A DNA stretch of 64,000 bases, taken from contig CBDBQB010000039.1 in assembly GCA_965209105.1 (NCBI GenBank), forward strand, positions 284,343-348,342. Direction: 5' to 3'. The DNA is from JAAELZ01 sp965209105 (GTDB lineage Bacteria > Pseudomonadota > Gammaproteobacteria > Arenicellales > Poriferihabitantaceae). The notes beneath the pieces were generated by a model. The model saw nothing but the letters and a program-made list of their open reading frames with translations, searched no databases and had not been told where the DNA came from. The position numbers and the translations under genes were made by a program. This document shows positions 8,448 to 16,179 of this stretch, piece after piece (position 1 is the stretch's first letter; the number at the start of each line of letters is the position of its first letter).

Positions 8448-9744
8448 AATTAAAACAGTCGCGTCATTATTGACGCTGCTATTATTACCACAACTGGGTT
8501 ACGCTGATGAGATAAACGGCGCGGATACCGCATGGGTCATGACCTCCACGGCCCTGGTCTTATTCATGACGCTGCCAGGTCTGGCCTTATTCTACGGGGG
8601 CTTAACCCGCAGTCGCAACGTTTTGTCTATTCTAATGCAATGTTTTGCGATCTGCGGCGTGGCGACCTTGGTTTGGCTGATTTGTGGTTATAGCCTCGCG
8701 TTTACCGATGGCGGTAGCTCGAATAATTTCATTGGTGGGTTTGGCAAGGTTTTATTCGCTGGAGTGCTTGAAGGCTCGGCGTCCGGCACGATACCAGAAT
8801 CCATATTTGCCCTGTTCCAAATGACGTTTGCGATCATCACCCCTGCGTTGGTCATCGGTGGTTTTGCAGAACGCATAAAGTTCAGTGTTGTGTTGTGGTT
8901 CACTGTGCTTTGGCTATTACTGGTCTATATCCCGATCACCCATTGGGTGTGGGGCGGCGGCTGGTTAGGCCAAATGGGCTTACTAGATTTCGCGGGCGGT
9001 ACCGTGGTACATATCACAGCGGGGGTTGCGGCCTTGGTGGCCGCCTTGGTGATTGGCCCTCGAACGGGCTTCGGGAAAACGCCTATGCCGCCACACAATA
9101 TGACACTAACGGTTGCTGGCGCGGGCATGCTCTGGGTCGGTTGGTTTGGCTTTAATGGTGGTAGCGCCTTGGCGGCCAATGGCGATGCAGCAATGGCGAT
9201 GTTGGTCACGCATATTTCTGCGGCAACCGGCGCGATGACGTGGATGGTGTGTGAGTGGATACGCTTTGGCAAGCCGACTGCGCTGGGTGTTGTCACCGGC
9301 ATGGTGGCAGGCTTGGGTACGATTACCCCCGCATCAGGCTTTGTTGGCCCCGCGGGTGCATTGATCATTGGTTTAGCGGCTGGCTTTGTTTGTTTTAATG
9401 CCACCATGCTGCTTAAGAAAAAGCTTAGGATTGATGATTCCTTAGATGTATTTCCTGTGCACGGCGTGGGCGGTATTTTAGGAACTTTGCTCGCAGCGGT
9501 ATTTGCTGCGCCGACTTTGGGGGTGTTTGCGGGTCAAGGTTTTGCTGAAGGCGTAGTCAGTATCGGCCAGCAGTTTAATATCCAGCTGATCGGTGTGATC
9601 GCAACGGTTGCGTATACTGCGGTGGTGACCTACATCATCTTCAAAGTCATTAGTGTGCTGACGAAAGGCTTGCGTGTGTCAGAAGACGAAGAAGCCGAAG
9701 GTTTAGATCTCGTATCTCACGAAGAGCGCGGTTACGATTTGTAA
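8437..9744 (+). CDS. amtB: Ammonium transporter AmtB
   Basis: Trimeric inner-membrane ammonium channel. The ATG at 8437, overlapping the glnK stop, is preferred to an upstream in-frame start at 8368 because it gives a signal peptide (MHFKIKTVASLLTLLLLPQLGYA, then DEINGADTAW), as in other AmtB proteins; this yields 435 residues. Family motifs present include LALFYGGLTRSRNVLS, the first pore His region DFAGGTVVHITAGVAALV, WFGFNGGSALAANGDA, and the second His region DVFPVHGVGGILGTLL. The cytoplasmic tail ends EERGYDL. It is co-transcribed with glnK, whose product blocks it when nitrogen is plentiful, and is followed by a terminator. Confidence 0.96.
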   Translation: MHFKIKTVASLLTLLLLPQLGYADEINGADTAWVMTSTALVLFMTLPGLALFYGGLTRSRNVLSILMQCFAICGVATLVWLICGYSLAFTDGGSSNNFIGGFGKVLFAGVLEGSASGTIPESIFALFQMTFAIITPALVIGGFAERIKFSVVLWFTVLWLLLVYIPITHWVWGGGWLGQMGLLDFAGGTVVHITAGVAALVAALVIGPRTGFGKTPMPPHNMTLTVAGAGMLWVGWFGFNGGSALAANGDAAMAMLVTHISAATGAMTWMVCEWIRFGKPTALGVVTGMVAGLGTITPASGFVGPAGALIIGLAAGFVCFNATMLLKKKLRIDDSLDVFPVHGVGGILGTLLAAVFAAPTLGVFAGQGFAEGVVSIGQQFNIQLIGVIATVAYTAVVTYIIFKVISVLTKGLRVSEDEEAEGLDLVSHEERGYDL

Positions 9745-9763
9745 CTTTACCTCTATGTAAAAA

Positions 9764-9796
9764 CAAAAAACCACCCTTTGATCGGGTGGTTTTTTT
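9764..9796 (+). terminator. Intrinsic terminator of glnK-amtB
   Basis: Hairpin CCACCC / GGGTGG (9771-9776 with 9784-9789) followed by seven T. The A-run on the left could let it work in both directions. Confidence 0.9.
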
Positions 9797-9950
9797 GTAG
9801 GTTTGGAAGCGTATGAATCCCAGTTTAAACCATCAGTTCAAAACGATATTATCTAATCTTTATCTGTTTGCATAAGCTTGTTTTGATTAAACGCGCGCGC
9901 TGCATTATGATCGGAAACATTGATATTGAACAATAATTTATTGAACCTCT

Positions 9951-10556
9951 ATGAAGTTGAGAACAAAAGGTTTGCTGATACTCTGCCTATGCTTCGCCAG
10001 CAGCGCAGTGCTTGCCAGCGGCGGCGTGTGGAAAATAGGACCTTTTGGGCCGTATTGGGATGATAACGATTGGCCTGAATATACGCCGATGTATTGGATG
10101 GAAGAGTTCATCAATAATATTAACGACGATGACGATGAAATTCTTGATTGGATGCGTCTGAATCAACAACAAAACCCGGTTTATGCGCCGGGCGCGAACC
10201 TTCCGGGAAATGGCCCTCTGTCTTCTTGGGGTTACCCGTATTCCAATTCGCCCACCAATCCGATGGGGCAGTCTTTCGCGAATCCTAGGGCGCTGCAATT
10301 TCCGCGAAACAACAATATGAATTCGTACGCTTACCGGCAGGGGCAGCGTCGGGGTCGAGATTTTTCGGATTTGCCTGATTTGTCTCAAGCAGAGTTCGAG
10401 CGCATGCCACGAGCTTATCAGGATGAATACATGCGCGTCTTAAGTGAGATGCGCCGAGCTAACATGCAGCAATCGCGTTCGCGTACTCGATACGAAAACA
10501 GACGTTACAGACCCCAATTGCGGCGCCCAAAGAAATCGGGCTGTTTCGCGGGTTGA
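9951..10556 (+). CDS. Secreted Trp/Asp-rich protein, possibly sulfur-globule related
   Basis: Protein of 201 residues with an N-terminal signal peptide (MKLRTKGLLILCLCFASSAVLA, cleavage before SGG). The mature start is dominated by aromatic and acidic residues (GPFGPYWDDNDWPEYTPMYWMEEF, then NDDDDEILDW). A Pro/Asn/Gly/Tyr-rich middle and an Arg-rich, probably disordered C-terminus follow. The 'WPEYTPMYWMEE' pattern recalls the secreted envelope proteins of sulfur globules in sulfur-oxidising gammaproteobacteria. That recognition is from memory and has not been tested. The gene stands alone, between the amtB terminator and a CBS fragment on the other strand. Confidence 0.6.
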   Translation: MKLRTKGLLILCLCFASSAVLASGGVWKIGPFGPYWDDNDWPEYTPMYWMEEFINNINDDDDEILDWMRLNQQQNPVYAPGANLPGNGPLSSWGYPYSNSPTNPMGQSFANPRALQFPRNNNMNSYAYRQGQRRGRDFSDLPDLSQAEFERMPRAYQDEYMRVLSEMRRANMQQSRSRTRYENRRYRPQLRRPKKSGCFAG

Positions 10557-10619
10557 TTTTGTTGTGGGTTTCGAGCAAACACTTTAAGCAGGCCGGATTA
10601 TAGACGGCAACAACTACCC

Positions 10620-10919
10620 TTAAGCGTTTGCGGTTTCTTCATTTCGGAGCGTTTTAACGCTTTTCAGATAGGCCTCAATGAGGTCGGTCTCGACGAGCAC
10701 CCCAATCAAGTGATTGTTTTCAGGTTCAATAATAGGGACGCTTTCACCGACAAAGCCGCGAATATCGCGCATCGCATCCCAGATGGAGGTGTCGGTTTTA
10801 AAACGTAAGATGTGTGGATTAATCAACCCATTGATATTTTTTAGGGGCGTATGGCGTAGATTGGTGTTGTCTGCAACAAGTTGCTGAATGGTTTGTGCTA
10901 TCGTGCGGGTTGAATGCAC
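10620..10919 (-). pseudogene. CBS-domain fragment, probable remnant of a chloride-channel C-terminus
   Basis: Open frame of 99 codons containing a single CBS motif: FKTDTSIWDAMRDIRGFVGESVPIIEPENNHLIGVLVETDLIEAYL. Functional CBS modules come in pairs, and this sequence looks like the last half of the tandem CBS domain at the C-terminus of ClC-type chloride channels. Upstream on the same strand (10920-11050) there is no channel sequence, only a copy of the dispersed genomic repeat. It is therefore most likely a truncated remnant. A small stand-alone CBS protein remains possible because the frame and stop are intact. Confidence 0.5.
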
Positions 10920-10974
10920 AGTGCTTCAGTGCATCTTACCGGTTGATACTCATTACGAGGAGCCTTGCATCACG

Positions 10975-11035
10975 GTAGTCTACGTGCTTTGCTTAATGCC
11001 GCACTGGATTGCTTTGCGTTCCTTGCTATGACAGC
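10975..11035. repeat. Dispersed repeat copy ('actggattgctttgc' type)
   Basis: Degenerate copy of the repeat family also found near 20474, 32478, 32603, 35117 and 36195. It contains the core CGCACTGGATTGCTTTGCG followed by a CTATGACAG-like end. Confidence 0.5.
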
Positions 11036-11062
11036 AAGGCAGGCAAATAACAGTCAGGAAGT

Positions 11063-12691
11063 CTAACGTGATTTAATCCAGCTGATAACCGCCGTCAAGG
11101 CGCTCGCGCCGTACAAGCACTGGCTCAATAACAAGGCTTGCCCGAACTGGCTATTGGCGGAGATGATGCCAGCTGCGAGTAGCAAGCCGGCGAGCAATAA
11201 GCCATTCTGGCGTGCGGCGTTTTTTGCCAGTTGGGTTTGTAAGCCATCAAGTTGGTCAGATTGTGTTTTGAGCGTGATCTTTTCATCCCGTAAGCGACGC
11301 ATTAATTCGTGCGTCATGGCGGGTAGCTCTGGCGCCATGGTAAACAGTTTGGGTAATTCTTGGCGGATGGTTTTAAGCGCTGCTTTGGGGCCAATTTGCT
11401 CACGCATCCAGCGTTCCAAAAAGGGCTTGGCGGTTTCCCATAAATCAAGATCAGGGTTGAGCGTGCGCCCTAGGCCTTCAATGTTCAGCAGGGTTTTTTG
11501 CAGTAAAACCAGTTGCGGCTGGATCGGCATATTAAAGCGCTGCGCGGTCCGAAATAGCGACAGTAAAAATTTCCCAAAGGATATTTCTTTGATCGGTCGC
11601 GCGAAAATAGGCTCACAGACAGTACGAATCGCTGCCTCGAAATCCGTTGCGCGGGTGTCGGGCGGCACCCAGCCCGCACGGATGTGAGAATCGGCGACCA
11701 TTTTATAGTCGCGATTAAAAAAGGCCAAAAAGTTTTCAGCCAAATAGCGTTTGTCTGTATCAGATAAGCTGCCCATGATGCCGAAATCAACGGCTCGATA
11801 CTGACCGTCTTCACCCACAAAGATATTCCCGGGGTGCATGTCAGCGTGAAAAAAACCATCACGAAAGGCTTGCGTGAAAAATATTTCAACGCCGTCATGG
11901 CTGAGTTTTTTAAGATCAATCCCCGCTGCAACGATGGCATCGATATCGCGGATCGGAATGCCCTCGATGCGTTCCATGACCATCACATTGCTTCGGCAAT
12001 GATCCCAATAAACTTTGGGGACGTAAATAAGCGGAGAATCTAGAAAGTTAATCCGCAGCTGACTGGCATTGGCAGCCTCGCGCATTAGATCGAGTTCATC
12101 GTGGATGGTGTCGTCGTAATCAGCAACAATTTCATCTAGATGTAGGCGCTCGGTATCGGCTAAAAAACGAGTCGCCAATTCAGCCAAGCGATAGAGCAGC
12201 GTGATATCGCGATTAATCAGCGGCAAGATGTCTGGTCGTATCACTTTAACCACCACCTGTTCGCCGGTCTTTAATTCAGCGTGATGGACCTGCGCGACCG
12301 AGGCCGCGGCAATGGGCTCAGTATCAAATTGCGCAAAGCGGTCGTCGGTCGATTCCCCATAAGCAGCTTCGACCAGTTTGACTGCCTCCGCGCCGCTAAA
12401 GGGCGGTACGCGGTCTTGCAGCTGGGTCAGCTCAAGCGCGATATCTGCGGGCAGTAAATCGGGACGGGTTGATAGGGCTTGGCCGAATTTAATAAACACC
12501 GGGCCGAGTGCTTGTAAAGCCAAGCGAAAGCGTTCCCCTCGGGGCAAGTCTTTGATGCCTTTTCGGCTGACCGGCAGTAGCTTGAATAAAAATGCGTAGC
12601 GGCCCAGCGCGCTACTTTTTGGCAAGACTTCATCAAGACCATAGCGGCGCATAACGCGCGCAATGCGAATCAAGTGTCGAATATTACGCAT
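11063..12691 (-). CDS. ubiB: Ubiquinone biosynthesis kinase-like protein UbiB
   Basis: Membrane-attached ADCK/ABC1-family atypical kinase or ATPase required for ubiquinone synthesis. The start is placed at the ATG at 12691 (MRNIRHLIRIARVMRRYGLDE), the usual UbiB N-terminus; an in-frame start at 12805 would add 38 residues lying inside ubiJ. This gives 542 residues. Motifs seen are FIKFGQALSTRPDLLP (KxGQ), the Ala-rich loop AAASVAQVHHA, FFHADMHPGNIFV and VDFGIMG. Two hydrophobic helices close the C-terminus (LLLAGLLLAAGII and LYGASALTAVISW). The start overlaps the ubiJ stop by 8 bp, giving the operon ubiE-ubiJ-ubiB. Confidence 0.95.
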   Translation of the reverse strand: MRNIRHLIRIARVMRRYGLDEVLPKSSALGRYAFLFKLLPVSRKGIKDLPRGERFRLALQALGPVFIKFGQALSTRPDLLPADIALELTQLQDRVPPFSGAEAVKLVEAAYGESTDDRFAQFDTEPIAAASVAQVHHAELKTGEQVVVKVIRPDILPLINRDITLLYRLAELATRFLADTERLHLDEIVADYDDTIHDELDLMREAANASQLRINFLDSPLIYVPKVYWDHCRSNVMVMERIEGIPIRDIDAIVAAGIDLKKLSHDGVEIFFTQAFRDGFFHADMHPGNIFVGEDGQYRAVDFGIMGSLSDTDKRYLAENFLAFFNRDYKMVADSHIRAGWVPPDTRATDFEAAIRTVCEPIFARPIKEISFGKFLLSLFRTAQRFNMPIQPQLVLLQKTLLNIEGLGRTLNPDLDLWETAKPFLERWMREQIGPKAALKTIRQELPKLFTMAPELPAMTHELMRRLRDEKITLKTQSDQLDGLQTQLAKNAARQNGLLLAGLLLAAGIISANSQFGQALLLSQCLYGASALTAVISWIKSR

Positions 12692-13307
12692 CGCGTGGCT
12701 CGTTGGCTTGGCTAAGCTTTGCGCGTAAATGGGCAATGCGTGCTTCAAGGCGGGCGACATCCGAGCGCAGTGTCTCGACGTCCTCAGTATGGGCATCAAC
12801 CTCAACGCCGGCAGGCGCTATATTGAGTTCTTGCTGGAGTATCTCGCCGCTGTTTTGTTTAAAATTTTCGCTGGATTGAGCAAACCAAGACCGGAACTCG
12901 TCAAACACGCGATGAATATTCCGTGCGGCCATGTCGCCGACAAATTTAGAGGTGATTTCTTCCCAATCAATCTGCATATTGGCCAGCACGCGTTGAAAGG
13001 CTTGGCCTAACTCAGCGTCTCCTCGCATCGTAATTCGACCCTTATCAAATACGTCGCTATGGCTACCCTCTTTAGCGAGTCGAACAAAGGCCCACAGCGA
13101 TCCGCGTAGATGCACATCAGCTTCAAGTTCGTTGGCAGCTTCGACGATAAAGCCATCCGGGCAAGGGCGTAAGTCTATCGTGTAATCGGGGTCGACCAAC
13201 TCGATGCGAAAGGTTTTGCCGTAAAAGGGTTTGAGCTTCCCGAGCAGTTCTGGGTCTAGCGCCAGTAGGTGATTGCCCGCTGATTCAACGAAATTAAGCC
13301 AAGACAT
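12684..13307 (-). CDS. ubiJ: Ubiquinone biosynthesis accessory factor UbiJ (SCP2 domain)
   Basis: Cytosolic lipid-binding accessory protein of the aerobic ubiquinone pathway, 207 residues. The N-terminal SCP2 domain includes LGKLKPFYGKTFRIEL, IDLRPCPDGFIVE and RGSLWAFVRLA, with GRITMRGDAELGQAFQRVL. A C-terminal coiled coil runs through DVETLRSDVARLEARIAHLR. It lies between ubiE and ubiB in the usual gammaproteobacterial order, 17 bp after ubiE. Confidence 0.9.
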   Translation of the reverse strand: MSWLNFVESAGNHLLALDPELLGKLKPFYGKTFRIELVDPDYTIDLRPCPDGFIVEAANELEADVHLRGSLWAFVRLAKEGSHSDVFDKGRITMRGDAELGQAFQRVLANMQIDWEEITSKFVGDMAARNIHRVFDEFRSWFAQSSENFKQNSGEILQQELNIAPAGVEVDAHTEDVETLRSDVARLEARIAHLRAKLSQANEPRDA

Positions 13308-13324
13308 TTGTGGACTGCTTAGGT

Positions 13325-14074
13325 TTAATATTTGTAAGCAATATGCAAGGCGACAATGCCGCCGTGCAAATTATGTACGCGAACTTCATCAAAACCTGCT
13401 TCTAGCATCATGCCTTTGAGTGTTTCTTGGTCGGGGTGTTTACGAATCGATTCAACGAGGTATTGATATGACTCGCGATCATTTGCAACGAGCTCACCTA
13501 GTTTTGGAATAACATTAAACGAATACGCATCGTAGAATTTCTTGACCAAGGGGCTGGTCGGCTGGGAAAACTCCAAGACCAATAAGCGCCCACCGGCTTG
13601 CGTCACCCGATACATCGACTGCAAGGCCTTGGGAATGCGCGTGACATTGCGTAGTCCAAAAGAGATCGACACACAATTGAAACGGTTATCCTCAAAGCTC
13701 AAGGTTTCCGCGTCTTCAATCGAAAATTCCATATTGCCAAAATAGCCTTGATCGATCATGCGCTTTTTGCCTTCGGCGAGCATTGCAGGATTGATGTCTG
13801 TCATGACAACTTTACCGCTGGGGCCAACTTGATCAGCGAACTTGCGCGATAAATCTCCCGTTCCAGCGGCAATATCCAAGGCTTGATCGCCCATTTTCAA
13901 GCCGCTTTGGCGAACCGCAAAGGCTTTCCATAGACGATGATTACCCAGCGACATCAAATCGTTCATGATGTCGTATTTTCCTGCAACCGAGCTGAACACC
14001 CCGCCGACCAAACCGGCTTTTTCAGATTCGTCTACGTTTTTGTAGCCAAAATGTGTTTGCTTGTCTGTGCTCAT
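13325..14074 (-). CDS. ubiE: Demethylubiquinone/demethylmenaquinone C-methyltransferase UbiE
   Basis: SAM-dependent class I methyltransferase of 249 residues, which C-methylates the quinone ring. The SAM-binding motif is ALDIAAGTGDLSRKF. The family signatures YDIMNDLMSLGNHRLWKAF near the N-terminus and ISFGLRNVTRIPKALQSM are both present. It is first in the operon with ubiJ and ubiB and lies 32 bp downstream of the DUF971 gene, which may be part of the same transcript. Confidence 0.97.
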   Translation of the reverse strand: MSTDKQTHFGYKNVDESEKAGLVGGVFSSVAGKYDIMNDLMSLGNHRLWKAFAVRQSGLKMGDQALDIAAGTGDLSRKFADQVGPSGKVVMTDINPAMLAEGKKRMIDQGYFGNMEFSIEDAETLSFEDNRFNCVSISFGLRNVTRIPKALQSMYRVTQAGGRLLVLEFSQPTSPLVKKFYDAYSFNVIPKLGELVANDRESYQYLVESIRKHPDQETLKGMMLEAGFDEVRVHNLHGGIVALHIAYKY

Positions 14075-14106
14075 GCGGTCAATGTGGGAAAGTGCTTTAT
14101 TAGGTT

Positions 14107-14472
14107 TTATGCGTCAAGTTTGCGCGTGTGTCCAGCTGCTTCGAGTCGCGCGAGATAATCCTGCCAGAAGTCATCGTGATTGCTGCCTAAATCGTAGAGG
14201 GTATCCCATGAATAGATACCCGTATCGTGGTCGTCGCTAAAGCGAAGTATGACTGCGTAATTGCCGACGGGCTCGATGGCTTCAATCGATACGTTTTCTT
14301 TGTCTAGTTGCAGCACGGATTGCCCCGGGCCGTGACCCTGTACTTCAGCAGAAGGGGAATGCACACGCAAGAATTCCGCACCCATTTCAAAGGTAGAACC
14401 TTCATCAAATGCTATTTCGAGTATTCGAGATTTTTGATGATAGGTAATGTTGCTGGGTTTTGGTGTGTTCAT
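14107..14472 (-). CDS. DUF971 (gamma-butyrobetaine hydroxylase-like N-terminal domain) protein
   Basis: Protein of 121 residues with the DUF971 fold: SRILEIAFDEGSTFEMGAEF with LRVHSPSAEVQGHG, then VGNYAVILRFSDDHDTGIYSWDTLYDLG. Such stand-alone domains commonly sit upstream of ubiE in gammaproteobacteria. Related proteins have been linked to iron-sulfur handling, but the function here is not established. The His and Asp residues around DDHDTGIYSW could bind a metal. Confidence 0.85.
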   Translation of the reverse strand: MNTPKPSNITYHQKSRILEIAFDEGSTFEMGAEFLRVHSPSAEVQGHGPGQSVLQLDKENVSIEAIEPVGNYAVILRFSDDHDTGIYSWDTLYDLGSNHDDFWQDYLARLEAAGHTRKLDA

Positions 14473-14658
14473 AAATATAATACGGTGAATAGCCTTAGAT
14501 TATAGCGCGGTTCGCTTGCGCGGACGATGTCTGGCACGAATGTTTACGCGTTGATTTCAAATATGGACGCGATTTAATAAAAATCCAGTGTGCATGTGAT
14601 AAACTGATTTCAGCGCATCATTTTAGATGCGTATTTTTTAATTTTTACGGTGGAAAAC

Positions 14659-15606
14659 ATGGTTGATGCGATCGATACAATTAAGATTCTAGGAAGTTTG
14701 TTGGGCAATGGTGCGCTCTCAAAAGGCTCAAGTGGAAATGTTTTGGGTAGTTTAGTGGGGGCAGCGCTTGGCAATGCTGGTCAACAGAAAACGCAAGGTG
14801 GCGGGGCGCTTGGAGATATCTTAGGCGGCTTGCTGGGTGGCGGCCAACAATCATCTGGCGGCGGTTTGGCTGATGTTTTAGGTGGTTTAATAGGCGGCGC
14901 TGCGAAACAACAGCAATCATCAGGGGGTGGCTTAGCGGATATTTTGGGCGGGCTACTCGGCGGTGCTGCAAAGCAACAAGCGCCCTCAGGTGGCGGTTTG
15001 GGAGATATTCTTGGCGGCTTATTAGGCGGCGGAGCAAAACAGCAAGCGCCAGCGGGCGGTGGTCTGGGCGATATCCTCGGCGGCCTATTAGGCGGCGGTG
15101 CAAAAAATAGTGGTGGACTCGGCGGCGAAGGTGGGCTGGGCGGATTATTGGGTGCGGCGGTGACTAAATATGCACAAGCGCAAAACCCTGATGTGAAAAA
15201 CCCTGAAGATTGTCATTGTGATCATCTTCCGCAAGGGGTCGATCAGGCGCAAGCAGCGGATCAAGCAACCCTGATCATTCGAGCGATGATTAATGCAGCG
15301 AAGTCAGATGGCAGTGTTGATCAAGCGGAGCAAGAAAAAATCATTGGTAAGTTGGGTGATGTGAGCGCAGCAGAAGCACAGTTTGTGCGAGATGAGTTTG
15401 CAGCGCCTTTGGACGTTAACGCTTTCGTAAAGTCGATTCCTGTCGCCATGGCGCAACAAATTTACGCAGTCTCTTTGATGGCGATTGATTTAGATTCGAA
15501 TCAAGAAGCAAAGTATCTGCATCAGCTTAGCCAGGGTTTGGGTATTCAACCTAACGTTGCCAATCAGATTCATGAGCAACTAGGCGCGCAGAAAATTTAC
15601 GCTTAA
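14659..15606 (+). CDS. Gly-rich DUF533/TerB-like protein with 22-residue repeats
   Basis: Protein of about 315 residues. ATG at 14659 (MVDAIDTIKILGSLLG) is preferred over the in-frame GTG at 14650, whose GGTGG forms the likely ribosome site. The N-terminal half is made of Gly/Leu-rich repeats of the type GGGLGDILGGLLGGGAKQQ. The C-terminal half (ATLIIRAMINAAKSDGSVDQ onward) is a TerB-like all-helical domain as found in DUF533 (YebE-like) proteins, with acidic AKSDGSVDQAEQ. Its function is unknown. The repeats may insert into or lie on membranes. It is followed by a strong terminator and is a single-gene unit. Confidence 0.82.
   Translation: MVDAIDTIKILGSLLGNGALSKGSSGNVLGSLVGAALGNAGQQKTQGGGALGDILGGLLGGGQQSSGGGLADVLGGLIGGAAKQQQSSGGGLADILGGLLGGAAKQQAPSGGGLGDILGGLLGGGAKQQAPAGGGLGDILGGLLGGGAKNSGGLGGEGGLGGLLGAAVTKYAQAQNPDVKNPEDCHCDHLPQGVDQAQAADQATLIIRAMINAAKSDGSVDQAEQEKIIGKLGDVSAAEAQFVRDEFAAPLDVNAFVKSIPVAMAQQIYAVSLMAIDLDSNQEAKYLHQLSQGLGIQPNVANQIHEQLGAQKIYA
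14851..15114 (+). repeat. Four in-frame 66-bp tandem repeats
   Basis: Units 14851-14916, 14917-14982, 14983-15048 and 15049-15114 each encode 22 residues of the form SSGGGLADILGGLLGGAAKQQ. A shorter, degenerate unit precedes them. Such arrays can change copy number by slippage. Confidence 0.85.
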
Positions 15607-15626
15607 TTTGACTTGCTTGAAGAATT

Positions 15627-15650
15627 GCGGCTCTTTGAGCCGCTTTTTTT
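15627..15650 (+). terminator. Intrinsic terminator after the DUF533 gene
   Basis: Hairpin GCGGCTC / GAGCCGC with a 3-base loop followed by seven T. Confidence 0.92.
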
Positions 15651-15704
15651 GTGCTTAGTTATATTGCACTTAAACTAAAAACCTTTTGATCGAGAACTGA
15701 AAAT

Positions 15705-16127
15705 ATGGCAGAAACACGTTCAATCCCCACCGCGCTTGGCATTGTTGTCGGGCCAGCAATCGCGTATGTGAGTTATTTGCTTTTTCAGTCGGGCGTAAAC
15801 GAGTATTACCAATTAATTTGTTTTGGACTCTTTTTGTGGGTAGGCTATGAGCTAGGAAGGAGCCGTTTATCATTAAGCGGTGCGTTGACAGTTTTGCTAT
15901 TGCCCTCAATCCCAGTGGCGATTATTTTGAGCCAAGATGCTTTAGCCGTTTCGAACCATCTTAGCTCAAAAGTCATCATAGCGATGTGGGCTGCCAGTAT
16001 TTTATTGGGGACTGTGCTCGCCGGCATTAATTCAGCGCAGAATAATAATGCGGGGAGTATTAAGCGATTAGCAATCCTAGCGATCGCGCTACTGTTGGGG
16101 CTGGCGGTGCGTTATTGGCTCTATTAG
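15705..16127 (+). CDS. Small hypothetical membrane protein, four to five helices
   Basis: Protein of 140 residues, not assigned to a family. Hydrophobic segments are ALGIVVGPAIAYVSYLLF, YYQLICFGLFLWVGYEL, GALTVLLLPSIPVAIIL, VIIAMWAASILLGTVLAG and LAILAIALLLGLAVRYW, with short charged links. It has no catalytic motif. It is convergent with the DUF3179 gene; both ends lie within 55 bp and no terminator is obvious. Confidence 0.6.
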   Translation: MAETRSIPTALGIVVGPAIAYVSYLLFQSGVNEYYQLICFGLFLWVGYELGRSRLSLSGALTVLLLPSIPVAIILSQDALAVSNHLSSKVIIAMWAASILLGTVLAGINSAQNNNAGSIKRLAILAIALLLGLAVRYWLY

Positions 16128-16179
16128 CAGGAATTGTGCAAAATAAATTGCTGTTGGCAATACCAGCAACCAATGCTGA

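Noticed and set aside
14851..15114. CRISPR-like tandem array
   Set aside because: The repeats are contiguous, in frame and encode Gly-rich protein, so there are no spacers.
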